NCBI GenBank assembly: GCA_003574785.1
Contig: QORU01000006.1
Coordinates: 1-64,000 of the forward strand
Direction: 5' to 3'
DNA: 64,000 nt
Source: Taklimakanibacter deserti
GTDB lineage: Bacteria > Pseudomonadota > Alphaproteobacteria > Rhizobiales > Aestuariivirgaceae
The position numbers and the translations under genes were made by a program. Position 1 is the stretch's first letter; every line of letters starts with the position of its first letter. The notes below the pieces were generated by a model. That model was not told the origin of the DNA. It saw only the letters and a list, made by a program, of their open reading frames with translations, and made no database searches. Positions 15,298 to 23,559 of this stretch are shown piece after piece.

Positions 15298-15623
15298 TTT
15301 GCCGTGTCCTTCTTGGTGCGCTCTTCGATCACCGCGACCAGCGCCTTGATGTCGGCAATGGCCTCGCCGGTTCGGCCGAGCGTCTCTGTGATCGTCCGCA
15401 GGCTCCCATTGATATTGGCGATCCGCTCGTCTTGGAGCTTGTCGTTATTCTGCACCAGGGTCAGATCGGTCGAGTTCGACTTCGCGACGATGATGGCGTC
15501 GTCAACATCGCCCTTCCACTGGATGAGATAGACAAGGCCGCCCAGGATGGCGAGCAACAGCCCGCTGTTGAGCGCCTGCCCCAGATTGATGGTGGCTTGA
15601 AAGACGGGCTTCGGGATCGTCAT
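15294..15623 (-). CDS. Membrane-anchored coiled-coil protein
   Basis: 109 residues. A transmembrane helix ('ALNSGLLLAILGGLVYLIQW') is followed by a long charged helix ending 'ALVAVIEERTKKD'. The ATG at 15623 has GGAGGATAAGGAT directly upstream; two earlier ATGs lie inside the upstream gene. The layout also fits an i-spanin, so this and the 12927-13166 gene are alternatives. Confidence 0.5.
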   Translation of the reverse strand: MTIPKPVFQATINLGQALNSGLLLAILGGLVYLIQWKGDVDDAIIVAKSNSTDLTLVQNNDKLQDERIANINGSLRTITETLGRTGEAIADIKALVAVIEERTKKDTAN

Positions 15624-15627
15624 ATCC

Positions 15628-15951
15628 TTATCCTCCATCTGCATTTCGATGCCGCCCCCACTTCAATGAAATCACCCAAGCCAGCGTCGCGATGTTCGTA
15701 ATCACCAGCGTGCCGATCGCCTGCACCGTGAACTTGGCCCACCATTGCGGATCGCAGCGGAAGGCTTCGGTGAACAGGCTCTTCGCATCGTGGTACCAGC
15801 GGCCCGCCGCATCGAGGCGCTCGAAGGCGTCGATCACCATTGGGCAGGTCAGGTCAGGGAGCCACTGCCCTTGAAGGGCGAGGACGGTGGACGCCTGCAG
15901 CACGGTCATCGCCAGGCCAGCGGCGAGGAAGATGGAGAGGCCGCGCTTCAT
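15628..15951 (-). CDS. Phage membrane protein with signal-like N-terminus
   Basis: 107 residues. An N-terminal signal-like segment ('SIFLAAGLAMTVLQASTVLA') is followed by an exported middle with 'DLTCPMVIDAFERLDAAGRW' and a C-terminal membrane helix ('AIGTLVITNIATLAWVISL'). ATG 15951 overlaps the previous stop. Function unknown; it sits between fibre-like genes and the lysis cassette. Confidence 0.55.
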   Translation of the reverse strand: MKRGLSIFLAAGLAMTVLQASTVLALQGQWLPDLTCPMVIDAFERLDAAGRWYHDAKSLFTEAFRCDPQWWAKFTVQAIGTLVITNIATLAWVISLKWGRHRNADGG

Positions 15952-16748
15952 AGCGACGGCCGCAGGATCAGATAGCTGCGGGCGCTGTCCTTGCTCGCCG
16001 CCGTCGTGACCGCCCAGCTCTGATTGCCGGTCGCATTGACCGTCTTGTATTGCGACGAAGACGTCATCGACGTGGCATCGGAGCCGGTGTTGGCAAGCCT
16101 TGTGATGACGGCCGACCAATTGCCGTTGGTCGTATCGCTGTCACCGGTAACAGCGGTGTTGGTCTCGATCGCCGCGGCTCCGAAGATGGTGTCACCCTCG
16201 GTGACCGAGACGGTCGCAGCGGCATGGGTCGTGTTTCCGTCTTGGGTTCCGGTTGCGTCGGCGGCGACGAACAATACCTGCTGACCGGCGCCCGGCTGGA
16301 CTCGGTAGACCTGGATGGCCTTGGCGGCTGTGTTTGGCGAAAAATTCGCCGTGACAGTTCCGCTCGAAAGCGCATTCGTGACCGGAGCGGTGAATATCCC
16401 GAGCGTCGCACCGTTGCCGGCGACGCCCGGATCACGGTTGATGAGCGCACGTTGCGTCCAGGTGTTGCTCTGAGTGTCGCTGACGGAGGTCAGAGACGCA
16501 TCGCCGCCGCTGCCGTCATTGTCGGCCGCAACAACCGCGACGAGCCAGTCGCCGGTCGATGCCGTGACGGTCGCTCCCGTCGCTTGGGTCGCCGCGTCGG
16601 CCGTACTTGTGCCGTTGCCCGCATCGGAGATCGTGAGCGGCGTGACGCTGGCGACCGCAAAACGATACGGATCGATCAGAAAGCCGCCGGCAGCGACCTG
16701 AACCGTCAGGACGGAAAGCGCGATGAGGGAGGCGAAGAACCTGCGCAT
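15948..16748 (-). CDS. Beta-rich exported phage protein (fibre or adhesin-like)
   Basis: 266 residues with a signal-like N-terminus ('FFASLIALSVLTVQVAAGGF') and then Thr/Ala/Ser-rich beta sequence ('NGTSTADAATQATGATVTAS', 'SVSDTQSNTWTQRALINRDP'). The composition is that of a jelly-roll or Ig-like surface protein. It starts 1 bp into the stop of the fibre gene. A role in the tail tip or on the cell surface is inferred from position. Confidence 0.5.
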   Translation of the reverse strand: MRRFFASLIALSVLTVQVAAGGFLIDPYRFAVASVTPLTISDAGNGTSTADAATQATGATVTASTGDWLVAVVAADNDGSGGDASLTSVSDTQSNTWTQRALINRDPGVAGNGATLGIFTAPVTNALSSGTVTANFSPNTAAKAIQVYRVQPGAGQQVLFVAADATGTQDGNTTHAAATVSVTEGDTIFGAAAIETNTAVTGDSDTTNGNWSAVITRLANTGSDATSMTSSSQYKTVNATGNQSWAVTTAASKDSARSYLILRPSL

Positions 16749-19147
16749 TACTGATGCCCTATCAGACAGATTTTCAGGCCCTTCGCAGTCGTGCCGACGC
16801 CGTCGATATCGGCGCTCATCGCCGCGTCGTCGGCCAAGGCCGAGTCGCTGATCACCGCCGGCGTTGCCGCCGTTGTCGACGTCAGTTCGCCAATATCGAT
16901 CGTGAGCTTCGTCGAAATGATCGTCGTGCCGGCCTCATTGATGTCGACGGTGATGAGCGTGCCGGCGGCTGCGTCATTGACCGATGCCCGAACCGCCGTG
17001 ACGGTGAAGGCATAGGGCATTCGCCATGTGGCTTTGGCGGTGCCAGTGGTCAGGTCCGTGGTTTCATCGGAAAGCGCGATGCAGAAGCTCTCCGTCTTCA
17101 GCGTCATCCGGGCGTCTTCGATCGAGCCGGTCGAGAAGAACGACGTCGCGCTATCGCCGGTCAGCGCCGCGCCCGCTTCCGCGTCGCCCGCCGCATAGTT
17201 GCCGGTCGTGTCCGTCGTGAGCGCGACCGAATTCGCCGCGATTGTCGGGCTTGGATATGTGCCCGTGAGATCGCCGCCTGCGGAGGTCGAAGCGGAAACC
17301 ACAGCCACGCCCTCGATCGACAGGACGCCGCCCGACCCCGACAGGGTGTTCGCCGTGCCGTTGGCGAGCTCGACCGTGCCGACCGTCGCGGCATTGTTGC
17401 CGATATTGAGCGCGCCGGCCGTGATCTGGGTCGCCGCGATCGACTTGCCGGTGAGGGTCTGGGTGCCGCCTACCGTGACGACCGATGCCGAGTTCGTGCC
17501 GGCGACGTCCGTCCGGAGGTCGCAGGAGCCGGTCAGGCTCAGGAGATTGGCGCTGTGCGTCAGGAGGCAGTCTGTCGCGTCCCAGGTAACGACGGCGCCG
17601 GTCGCGAAGGCCAAGTCGTCGCCGACGATCACGTCGTCGCCCGACGTCACGTCGCCCGCCGTCGCCGTGACATCGACCGATGCCGTCACGCTGCCGGTCA
17701 CCCCGACCGTGTCGTCGAAGCTGTAATCGCCGGTGACCCCGGTGAAGGCCAGGTCATTGGCGCTATGGGTGATGACGACGTCACCATTGCCCCAATCGAT
17801 CGTGCTCGTCGCGGCGAGGAAGTGGCTCCCGGTCGGGTCGGCGGCCTCGCCGATGGTGAAGTCCGTGCCGCCGCCGAGGTTGCCGCCGAGCTCGGGGTCC
17901 GTGTCTTCCGAGACGTTGCTGATGCCGCCGCCGGCACCCGGGCAGGGAATGGCCTCGATGCTGCCGCCGGCACCCGTATCGTAGGTGAGGCAGTCGCCAT
18001 TGTCCGGCGTGTCACCGTCGATCAGGTCCAGTTCATTGATGCCGATGGCGTCGTCGGCGACTTCGGCCTGGGCAATGGCGTTGTCCGCGACATTGGCGTT
18101 CGCCACCGCATTGTCGGCGAGCTCCGTCGTGGTGATCGTGTCGGCGTCGATGTCCCAAACCGTGCCGCTGGAACTGACGGTAATGTCGCCCTTGTCGCCG
18201 TCGGAAACACCCGCGCCTGCCGGCAGATCGTCCCAATCGACTTTCCGCAGGTCGCCTTCGGCGCCGTAGATCAGGACGAAGTCGCCGGCAGCCGGGGAGG
18301 CTTCGGTGCCGATCTCGGCGAGCGCCAGGCTTTCATAGGCGCCGTCGCTGTCGTCCCAGCCGGCGAGCACGTCGAAGCCGTCGTCGGTCAGCGTGACCGT
18401 GCGGCCCTGAATGCTCGTCAGGTTGGCGAGCGTGTCGATTGCGGTTTCGATATTACCTTCGGTCGTGGCCGAGATCGAAATGTCCGGATCGGTGCCGAAG
18501 ACGAGGGCGCCCGTCCCGGTCTCGCCCGTCACGGCCGATGCGAGGTTCGCCGAGGACGGCGTCGCCAGCCAGGTCGCCACGCCGGAGCCCAGCCCGGAAA
18601 CGCCGGTCGAAATTGGCAGGCCGGTCGCGTTCGTCAGCGTCGCGGCCGACGGCGTGCCCAGATTCGGCGTCGTCAAGGCCGGCGAAGTGCCAAATACGAG
18701 CGCGCCCGAGCCCGTCTCATTCGTGATCGCGGAGGCAAGGTTCGCGCTCGACGGCGTCGCCAGCCATGTGGCAACGCCGGTGCCGAGGCCCGACACACCG
18801 GTCGAGATCGGCAGGCCCGTGGCGTTGGTCAGGGTCGCTGACGACGGGGTTCCAAGCGCCGGAGTGACGAGCGTCGGCGACGTGCCGAACACCAAGGCAC
18901 CCGAGCCGGTTTCGTCGCCGACGATCGCCGCGATCTCGGCCGAGGTATCGAGATCAGCCGCGACCAGGCCGCCGGCTGAAATCGCCGCGTCGAGGCAGGC
19001 CAGTTCTTCATCGATATTGATGATGAGCTGCGGGCCGCTCAGAACATCGGTCGGACTCGCCGTGTCGACGGTGAGGTCGCAAGCGGCATGGGCGCCGACG
19101 CTCAGCCAGAACCAGGCGAGCGCCGCCAAGAGGCAGCGTTTAAGCAT
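16748..19147 (-). CDS. Tail fibre-like protein with internal repeats and a signal peptide
   Basis: 799 residues. The protein opens with a clear signal-type sequence ('CLLAALAWFWLSVGAHA-AC'). From residue 75 it has two full approximately 64-residue repeats plus the start of a third, built on 'ETGSGALVFGTSP', 'LGTPS', 'TLTNATGLPISTGVSGLGTG' and 'ATWLATPSSANLAS'. This is the classic tail-fibre or phage-neck repeat. The rest is Gly/Asp/Thr-rich beta sequence ending with a compact C-terminal domain. It follows the tail tip gene, where receptor-binding fibres are encoded. An export signal on a fibre protein is unexpected. Confidence 0.7.
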   Translation of the reverse strand: MLKRCLLAALAWFWLSVGAHAACDLTVDTASPTDVLSGPQLIINIDEELACLDAAISAGGLVAADLDTSAEIAAIVGDETGSGALVFGTSPTLVTPALGTPSSATLTNATGLPISTGVSGLGTGVATWLATPSSANLASAITNETGSGALVFGTSPALTTPNLGTPSAATLTNATGLPISTGVSGLGSGVATWLATPSSANLASAVTGETGTGALVFGTDPDISISATTEGNIETAIDTLANLTSIQGRTVTLTDDGFDVLAGWDDSDGAYESLALAEIGTEASPAAGDFVLIYGAEGDLRKVDWDDLPAGAGVSDGDKGDITVSSSGTVWDIDADTITTTELADNAVANANVADNAIAQAEVADDAIGINELDLIDGDTPDNGDCLTYDTGAGGSIEAIPCPGAGGGISNVSEDTDPELGGNLGGGTDFTIGEAADPTGSHFLAATSTIDWGNGDVVITHSANDLAFTGVTGDYSFDDTVGVTGSVTASVDVTATAGDVTSGDDVIVGDDLAFATGAVVTWDATDCLLTHSANLLSLTGSCDLRTDVAGTNSASVVTVGGTQTLTGKSIAATQITAGALNIGNNAATVGTVELANGTANTLSGSGGVLSIEGVAVVSASTSAGGDLTGTYPSPTIAANSVALTTDTTGNYAAGDAEAGAALTGDSATSFFSTGSIEDARMTLKTESFCIALSDETTDLTTGTAKATWRMPYAFTVTAVRASVNDAAAGTLITVDINEAGTTIISTKLTIDIGELTSTTAATPAVISDSALADDAAMSADIDGVGTTAKGLKICLIGHQ
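18500..18920 (-). repeat. Two tandem approximately 195-bp coding repeats in the fibre gene
   Basis: The two segments encode the repeated 'ETGSGALVFGTSP...LATPSSANLAS' modules. They are similar but not identical at DNA level, so they are an old duplication. Such repeats let fibres lengthen or shorten by recombination. Confidence 0.7.
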
Positions 19148-19164
19148 GTCAGATTTCCCAGGGG

Positions 19165-21807
19165 TCAGATGATGTCGTGAATGTCCGGAACGGTGTGGAT
19201 ATCCGGGACCAGATGGATGTCGCCGACGGAGCCGTGAATTTCCGGCGCCTCGTCGACCAGGATCAGCTTTGCCGAAAAGCGCGGGCCCGGCTTGATGTCG
19301 TCGACATAGAACCGGCTATAGACCAGCCCAGCCGGCCCAGCGGCGAACAGCGCGCCCTCGTCGATCCCGGCGTCATTGGCGACCGGCGTCGTGAACATGA
19401 CCTCGCGGGTCCGGCCGGGCGTGACCGACTGCGCGACGAAGACTTCGGCATTGAGGCCGGACAGCGCGATGCCGGTCGTGCCGGCGATCATGTCGACCTC
19501 GCCGTCGAGGATGACGCCGACGATGTCGCCGTCGCCGTTGTAATGCACCTTACGGATGCCGGCGGTGACATGCCCGGCATTGAGCATCGGGTGATTGACG
19601 CCGATCAGCGAGCCGCGCGGCGTCGCCAGCCAGCGGTTGCGGGTCTCGAAGCTATAAGACGCTGAGCGCTTGCGCATGATGGCGAGGTCAAGGCGGGCGC
19701 GGGCGTCGATGTTGTAATCGGTATCGATGCTAGGATAGCGGACTTCTTCGAATATCGTGGCGTTCGTGACGTCCTTGCCGTTGGCATAGACGAGGCGTTC
19801 CGGCTGCGTGATCCAGTCGTCGAGGCCGTCGTCATAGGTCACGCGCAGCGCGTGGGGTTTCCGGTCGAACGTCTTCTCGACCGTCCAGTTCCAGAAATCG
19901 CGCGGGCCATATATCTTGATCGGCGCTTCGTTGGAGCGGTCCTTCTCGATCCAAGGCGCCCATTTGCGCGAGCGGACCAGCTTGGCATGACCGGCCTGAT
20001 AGCAGAGCGACAGCGCATCCTCGACCGAACCGCCCTCGATGATGGCGTTGCAGCGCTTATCGTTGTCGGCGCAGAACTCGGCCCAGGCACCATGCGCGTC
20101 GTCGTCGAGCAGGCTCGTGGACAGCGGCCGGGCATTCAGGATTGCATCGTCATTGCGCAGGATGTCATACGCGATCTCGGCCGGGTTCTCGCTGACATGC
20201 GGCTCGGCCGTCCACTGCTGCAGCGTCCGGTCCCATTTGTATCGGACATAGCCGTCGGCGATGAACGTGATGTTGTCGAGCTGGACGTTGCGCAGCCGCA
20301 TCTCGACCGTCGTGAGGCCCTCGGGGTCGAACGGCTCGGCATCCCAGATGCGGCTGACATATTCCAGCGTGCAGGTCGACCACATCAGCGCTTGGTCTTC
20401 GAGGCACTCCCACGGATCGGACGGCCCCGTCCTGAACGCCACCCACCAGCGCGCGTTCACGAATACGCCGGTGTTGCGGAAATCATAGGTGTTGTTGGTG
20501 AAGTTCATCTCGGCCGGCAGATACCCGACGCCGCGCCTGATCCACAGCTCATCCGTGACATCGATGTCGATCGAGGCCGGATCGACATAGATCGTGAGGA
20601 TGTTCGGATCGCTGACCCCGACATGGCTCGCGGAATTGCCGGTGCCATAATAGGTGTGAGCCGAATAGCCGCCGCCGCTCTGCGCCGTCGTGTTCGCGAA
20701 AGCGGCGCGCCATGCCGTGCCGGAACCCGGAGCCGACAGGCCGCCCGGGTCGGCGGCGAATTCGATGGCGACCTTGGTGCGAACTGGCCCGCGGAAATTC
20801 GCGACGAAATGCACTTCCGGCAGGTATGTCGCCCCAACGACCGCGCCGGCATATTCAGCGCCCCGCGGCGCGAACAGAAGCTGGAAGGCGACGCCCGCTT
20901 TCGCGTCCGCCTTGCTCTGCGCGAGGCCGCTATCGAACAGCAGGTCGATGACGATGCGGTCGGGGAGGATCTTGCCCAGGCGAAATTTTGAATGGATCGG
21001 GAAGTCGAGCCCTGTCGACGACTGGTGCACAAGCTCGATGCGCTCGTCGGCGCTGACATTCTGCTGCAGGTTGAACTCGGACAGCCGGCCGCCCTGCTCC
21101 TGCCAGACCACCTTGTCGTTGAGCACCAGGGGCCCGTCGCTCGGCAGTCCGCTCCGGATAAACGGCCCGCCATCGACAAGGCCGGCATCCGGGCTGCTGC
21201 CGTTGACCAGGATGCCGCTGATGTCGTGACGCCCGGCAAGACCGACGCAAATCTTCGCATAGGCGTCCTCGCCCTCTATCTCGACATAGGGCGGCATCAG
21301 AAACGGTGCCGCGACGCGCTTGCGGCCCTTGACGCACGGCACCTGCTCATAGGGCTGGAGCACGTTCGACGAGAAGCCCGACGAGCCGAGCTGCTTCGTG
21401 CTGCCGGCGCCGCTACTGCCAGGGGTCTTGGGCTTCGGCGCCAGTTCGGCGAGCAGGAGGTTGCCGCCGATGCCGATCGCGGCGCTGACGAGCGGCCCGA
21501 TGCCGGGAATCAGGTTGGCGAAGATCTGCGCCGTGATGATCCCGATTTGAGCGATCGGGGTGAAGTCTTCATCGCCGGGCAGGACGCCGAAGGCGACACT
21601 GACGCCCTTGCGCGGACGGACCAGATGCCAATGTTCTGGCCGGACGACGTTGCCGCCGACGCGGGCGACACCATGCGTCCACATTTCCAGCGGCAGCTTC
21701 GGCGCCATGTCGCGCGCCATGTCGGCGAGCGAGGTGCCCTCCGGATAGTCGCGCAGCAGGACCGGCGCCCGCCCGATCTCGGGGCGGAAGGAGACGAGTT
21801 GGTTCAT
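19165..21807 (-). CDS. TipJ/gpJ-like tail tip host-specificity protein
   Basis: 880 residues. The N-terminal region 'LRDYPEGTSLADMARDMAP', 'RPRKGVSVAFGVLPG' and the membrane-like 'ANLIPGIGPLVSAAIGIGGN' are typical of the rhizobial TipJ family. The middle has 'SDGPLVLNDKVVWQEQGGRL' and large beta domains. It forms the central tail tip and contacts the host. It is preceded by the NlpC/P60 gene with one small gene between, an order comparable to lambda K-I-J, and followed by the fibre gene. Confidence 0.85.
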   Translation of the reverse strand: MNQLVSFRPEIGRAPVLLRDYPEGTSLADMARDMAPKLPLEMWTHGVARVGGNVVRPEHWHLVRPRKGVSVAFGVLPGDEDFTPIAQIGIITAQIFANLIPGIGPLVSAAIGIGGNLLLAELAPKPKTPGSSGAGSTKQLGSSGFSSNVLQPYEQVPCVKGRKRVAAPFLMPPYVEIEGEDAYAKICVGLAGRHDISGILVNGSSPDAGLVDGGPFIRSGLPSDGPLVLNDKVVWQEQGGRLSEFNLQQNVSADERIELVHQSSTGLDFPIHSKFRLGKILPDRIVIDLLFDSGLAQSKADAKAGVAFQLLFAPRGAEYAGAVVGATYLPEVHFVANFRGPVRTKVAIEFAADPGGLSAPGSGTAWRAAFANTTAQSGGGYSAHTYYGTGNSASHVGVSDPNILTIYVDPASIDIDVTDELWIRRGVGYLPAEMNFTNNTYDFRNTGVFVNARWWVAFRTGPSDPWECLEDQALMWSTCTLEYVSRIWDAEPFDPEGLTTVEMRLRNVQLDNITFIADGYVRYKWDRTLQQWTAEPHVSENPAEIAYDILRNDDAILNARPLSTSLLDDDAHGAWAEFCADNDKRCNAIIEGGSVEDALSLCYQAGHAKLVRSRKWAPWIEKDRSNEAPIKIYGPRDFWNWTVEKTFDRKPHALRVTYDDGLDDWITQPERLVYANGKDVTNATIFEEVRYPSIDTDYNIDARARLDLAIMRKRSASYSFETRNRWLATPRGSLIGVNHPMLNAGHVTAGIRKVHYNGDGDIVGVILDGEVDMIAGTTGIALSGLNAEVFVAQSVTPGRTREVMFTTPVANDAGIDEGALFAAGPAGLVYSRFYVDDIKPGPRFSAKLILVDEAPEIHGSVGDIHLVPDIHTVPDIHDII

Positions 21808-22316
21808 CAGGCGGAAGCGCCGATCACGTGGATGTCGTAGGTGACTGATGTAGAGCCCGCCGAATTGGCGATGTTGATCTTGTCGACGGTGCCGGCGGTG
21901 ACTGTCCAGCCGCCGACCGGCGCGGTGACGAGGAAGACCCCGCTCGGCGGCAGCGTGATGGTGTGGGTTGCGGCACCGAAGGGGCCGGTGAAGCCGTTCG
22001 ACGAGGCCGGCTTGATGACGACGCTGTTCGTGTTGCCGGCGGCGGCCTTGATCCAGATGCCGCGGACCTTGACGAAGGTCAGCGTGGCGCCGAAGACATC
22101 GGCAAGAGAGCCAGCGAGGTCGAGGTCTTCATTCGCCGAAGCCGAAAGCGTGCGCTGCGCCCTATATTCGAGATCGCACTGCGAATTGCCGGTGCCGGAT
22201 GTCAGCTCCTGGTCGGTCGGGGAATTGCGCGAGGTCAGCGCGCTCAGCGGCGTAGATGCCGGCATGTAGACAGTCGCGAAGCCCGACCGCTGAAGGATCG
22301 AAGAAAACTGGCCCAT
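21807..22316 (-). CDS. Phage structural-region protein, paralogue of the 27806-28405 product
   Basis: 169 residues. 'ELTSGTGNSQCDLEYRAQRT', 'ASANEDLDLAGSLADVFGAT', 'LTFVKVRGIWIKAAAGNTNS' and 'GGWTVTAGTVDKINIANSAG' align with the same order of motifs in the product of 27806-28405, but here there is no signal peptide. It lies between the NlpC/P60-like gene and the tail tip gene, the place of lambda gpI. A beta-sandwich decoration or tail-tip part is possible; function unknown. Confidence 0.65.
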   Translation of the reverse strand: MGQFSSILQRSGFATVYMPASTPLSALTSRNSPTDQELTSGTGNSQCDLEYRAQRTLSASANEDLDLAGSLADVFGATLTFVKVRGIWIKAAAGNTNSVVIKPASSNGFTGPFGAATHTITLPPSGVFLVTAPVGGWTVTAGTVDKINIANSAGSTSVTYDIHVIGASA

Positions 22317-22738
22317 TATTGCAGTCCCCTATGACGGCAGAATTCGGTGATGCGGTTGCGCAGCGCCTCGATCGGCTGAAGCTGCGATGTCTCGTTGCGC
22401 TGGATGTGCAGAACCTGACGGCGAGGCCCGACGAGCCCGATATGGACGGGACGCCACACGGTGCGGCCACCGATCTCGACCGGGGCGCGCATCCTGACGA
22501 AGTCGAATTCGCGGGCGGCGTTCGGGTCGATCGACAGCCAGGAGCCGTCGTGTCGGCCGGTCTCGACGACCTCGCCCAGCGCCGCCCCATCCTCCGGACC
22601 GACCGTGTCCCAGAGCGGAATCGGCAAGCCTTTGATCTCGACTACCGGCAAGCGCGCCAAGCCCCAGCAATCGACCCCGGAACGATCCCGGCCGAGCCTG
22701 AGATAAGGCAGCCCGACATAGGCAGCGGTCCATTCCAT
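22316..22738 (-). CDS. NlpC/P60-family tail assembly peptidase (gpK-like)
   Basis: 140 residues. 'YLRLGRDRSGVDCWGLARLP' holds the catalytic Cys24 in the NlpC/P60 pattern (R-S-G-x-D-C-W-G-L), and 'VWRPVHIGLV' supplies the His. In siphophages this protein assists tail tip assembly and local peptidoglycan opening at infection. The genes overlap end to end with the L-like and gpI-position genes. Confidence 0.85.
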   Translation of the reverse strand: MEWTAAYVGLPYLRLGRDRSGVDCWGLARLPVVEIKGLPIPLWDTVGPEDGAALGEVVETGRHDGSWLSIDPNAAREFDFVRMRAPVEIGGRTVWRPVHIGLVGPRRQVLHIQRNETSQLQPIEALRNRITEFCRHRGLQ

Positions 22739-23208
22739 CAGAAAAAGTTCATCCAGTAGAACTTCGAGCCGATGACGCGCTGCACCGGATACGGGAAATT
22801 GGCGTAGAGCTCGTGGCTGAACTCACCCTCGAGCGCCAGCGATGTCCCGGTGATGCGCATCACGTCGAGCAGCTGCCATTGATCCTGAATGGTCTCGGTG
22901 TCGTCCTCGAGCACCTGGCGCAGGTCGACCTGGGGGTTGTCTTCTTCGACTGTCTTGAGCAGATCCCAGACCTCGCGGGTGACGTTGGAGATGCGCATCC
23001 GGCCCGTCGGGATGCCGTGGCCGTCGGTGGGGGATTCGATCTCGAAATTGAACGCCGTGTAGGTATTGCCGTCATGCGTGACGTCTTGCGTCGACAGCGC
23101 CAGCCGCTTCGTCGTGAAGCTCGAATGCGACAGGCTGAACAGGTGGATGAGGCCGTTCTGGTTGTGGAGCGTGATGACGGCGCGCCGGCCGGCGGTGGTG
23201 GCGGGCAT
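22738..23208 (-). CDS. Minor tail protein (DUF1833-like, gpL position)
   Basis: 156 residues. 'YTAFNFEIESPTDGHGIPTG' after 'LSTQDVTHDGNT' fits DUF1833/tail-hub proteins that precede NlpC peptidases. It is predicted to be a hub component linking the tape measure region to the tail tip. Overlaps the peptidase gene by 1 bp. Confidence 0.75.
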   Translation of the reverse strand: MPATTAGRRAVITLHNQNGLIHLFSLSHSSFTTKRLALSTQDVTHDGNTYTAFNFEIESPTDGHGIPTGRMRISNVTREVWDLLKTVEEDNPQVDLRQVLEDDTETIQDQWQLLDVMRITGTSLALEGEFSHELYANFPYPVQRVIGSKFYWMNFF

Positions 23209-23211
23209 GGG

Positions 23212-23559
23212 TTACTCGCGGGCCAGAAAAAGGTTCAGCGAAAGATGGCCCTCGCTGTCGCCCCAATCGGGCGGCGCGCGCCAATGGTAGACTTTCAAGA
23301 TGCCGGTGCGGGAATGCGGCGCCTCGAACGGCAAGCTCCCCTCCGCGCATGTCACGTCATGGAAGGCGTTCCAGGCTTCGTACAGTTCCTTGGCAACGAC
23401 GAGCCGGCCCTCGGTCGGTGTCATGGCTGACCCAGGCTTCTTGGACGTGATCGGCTTGCCCGACTCGGTGATGTCCTCGTCGACATGCCGGTCGCGCTGC
23501 TCACGCCAAGAGCCCTCGAGGAAGCCGATCGTCAGGTTCGCCGGGAGCACTGCGGTCAT
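23212..23559 (-). CDS. Minor tail protein (gpM position)
   Basis: 115 residues, mixed alpha/beta ('EGRLVVAKELYEAWNAFHDV', then 'GILKVYHWRAPPDWGDSEGH'). It sits between tape measure and the DUF1833-like gene, where lambda gpM is found, and overlaps the tape measure stop. Family not firmly recognised; tail hub role inferred from order. Confidence 0.6.
   Translation of the reverse strand: MTAVLPANLTIGFLEGSWREQRDRHVDEDITESGKPITSKKPGSAMTPTEGRLVVAKELYEAWNAFHDVTCAEGSLPFEAPHSRTGILKVYHWRAPPDWGDSEGHLSLNLFLARE

Noticed and set aside
16754..18841. A 695-codon open frame on the + strand opposite the fibre gene
   Set aside because: It is Arg/Gly/Asp-rich with no domain or signal and is the mirror of a GC-rich repeat gene on the - strand; the fibre frame has recognisable repeats.
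18500..18920. Tandem repeats considered as a CRISPR-like array
   Set aside because: The repeats are long, imperfect and encode the fibre protein modules; there are no uniform spacers. No CRISPR array is seen in the window.
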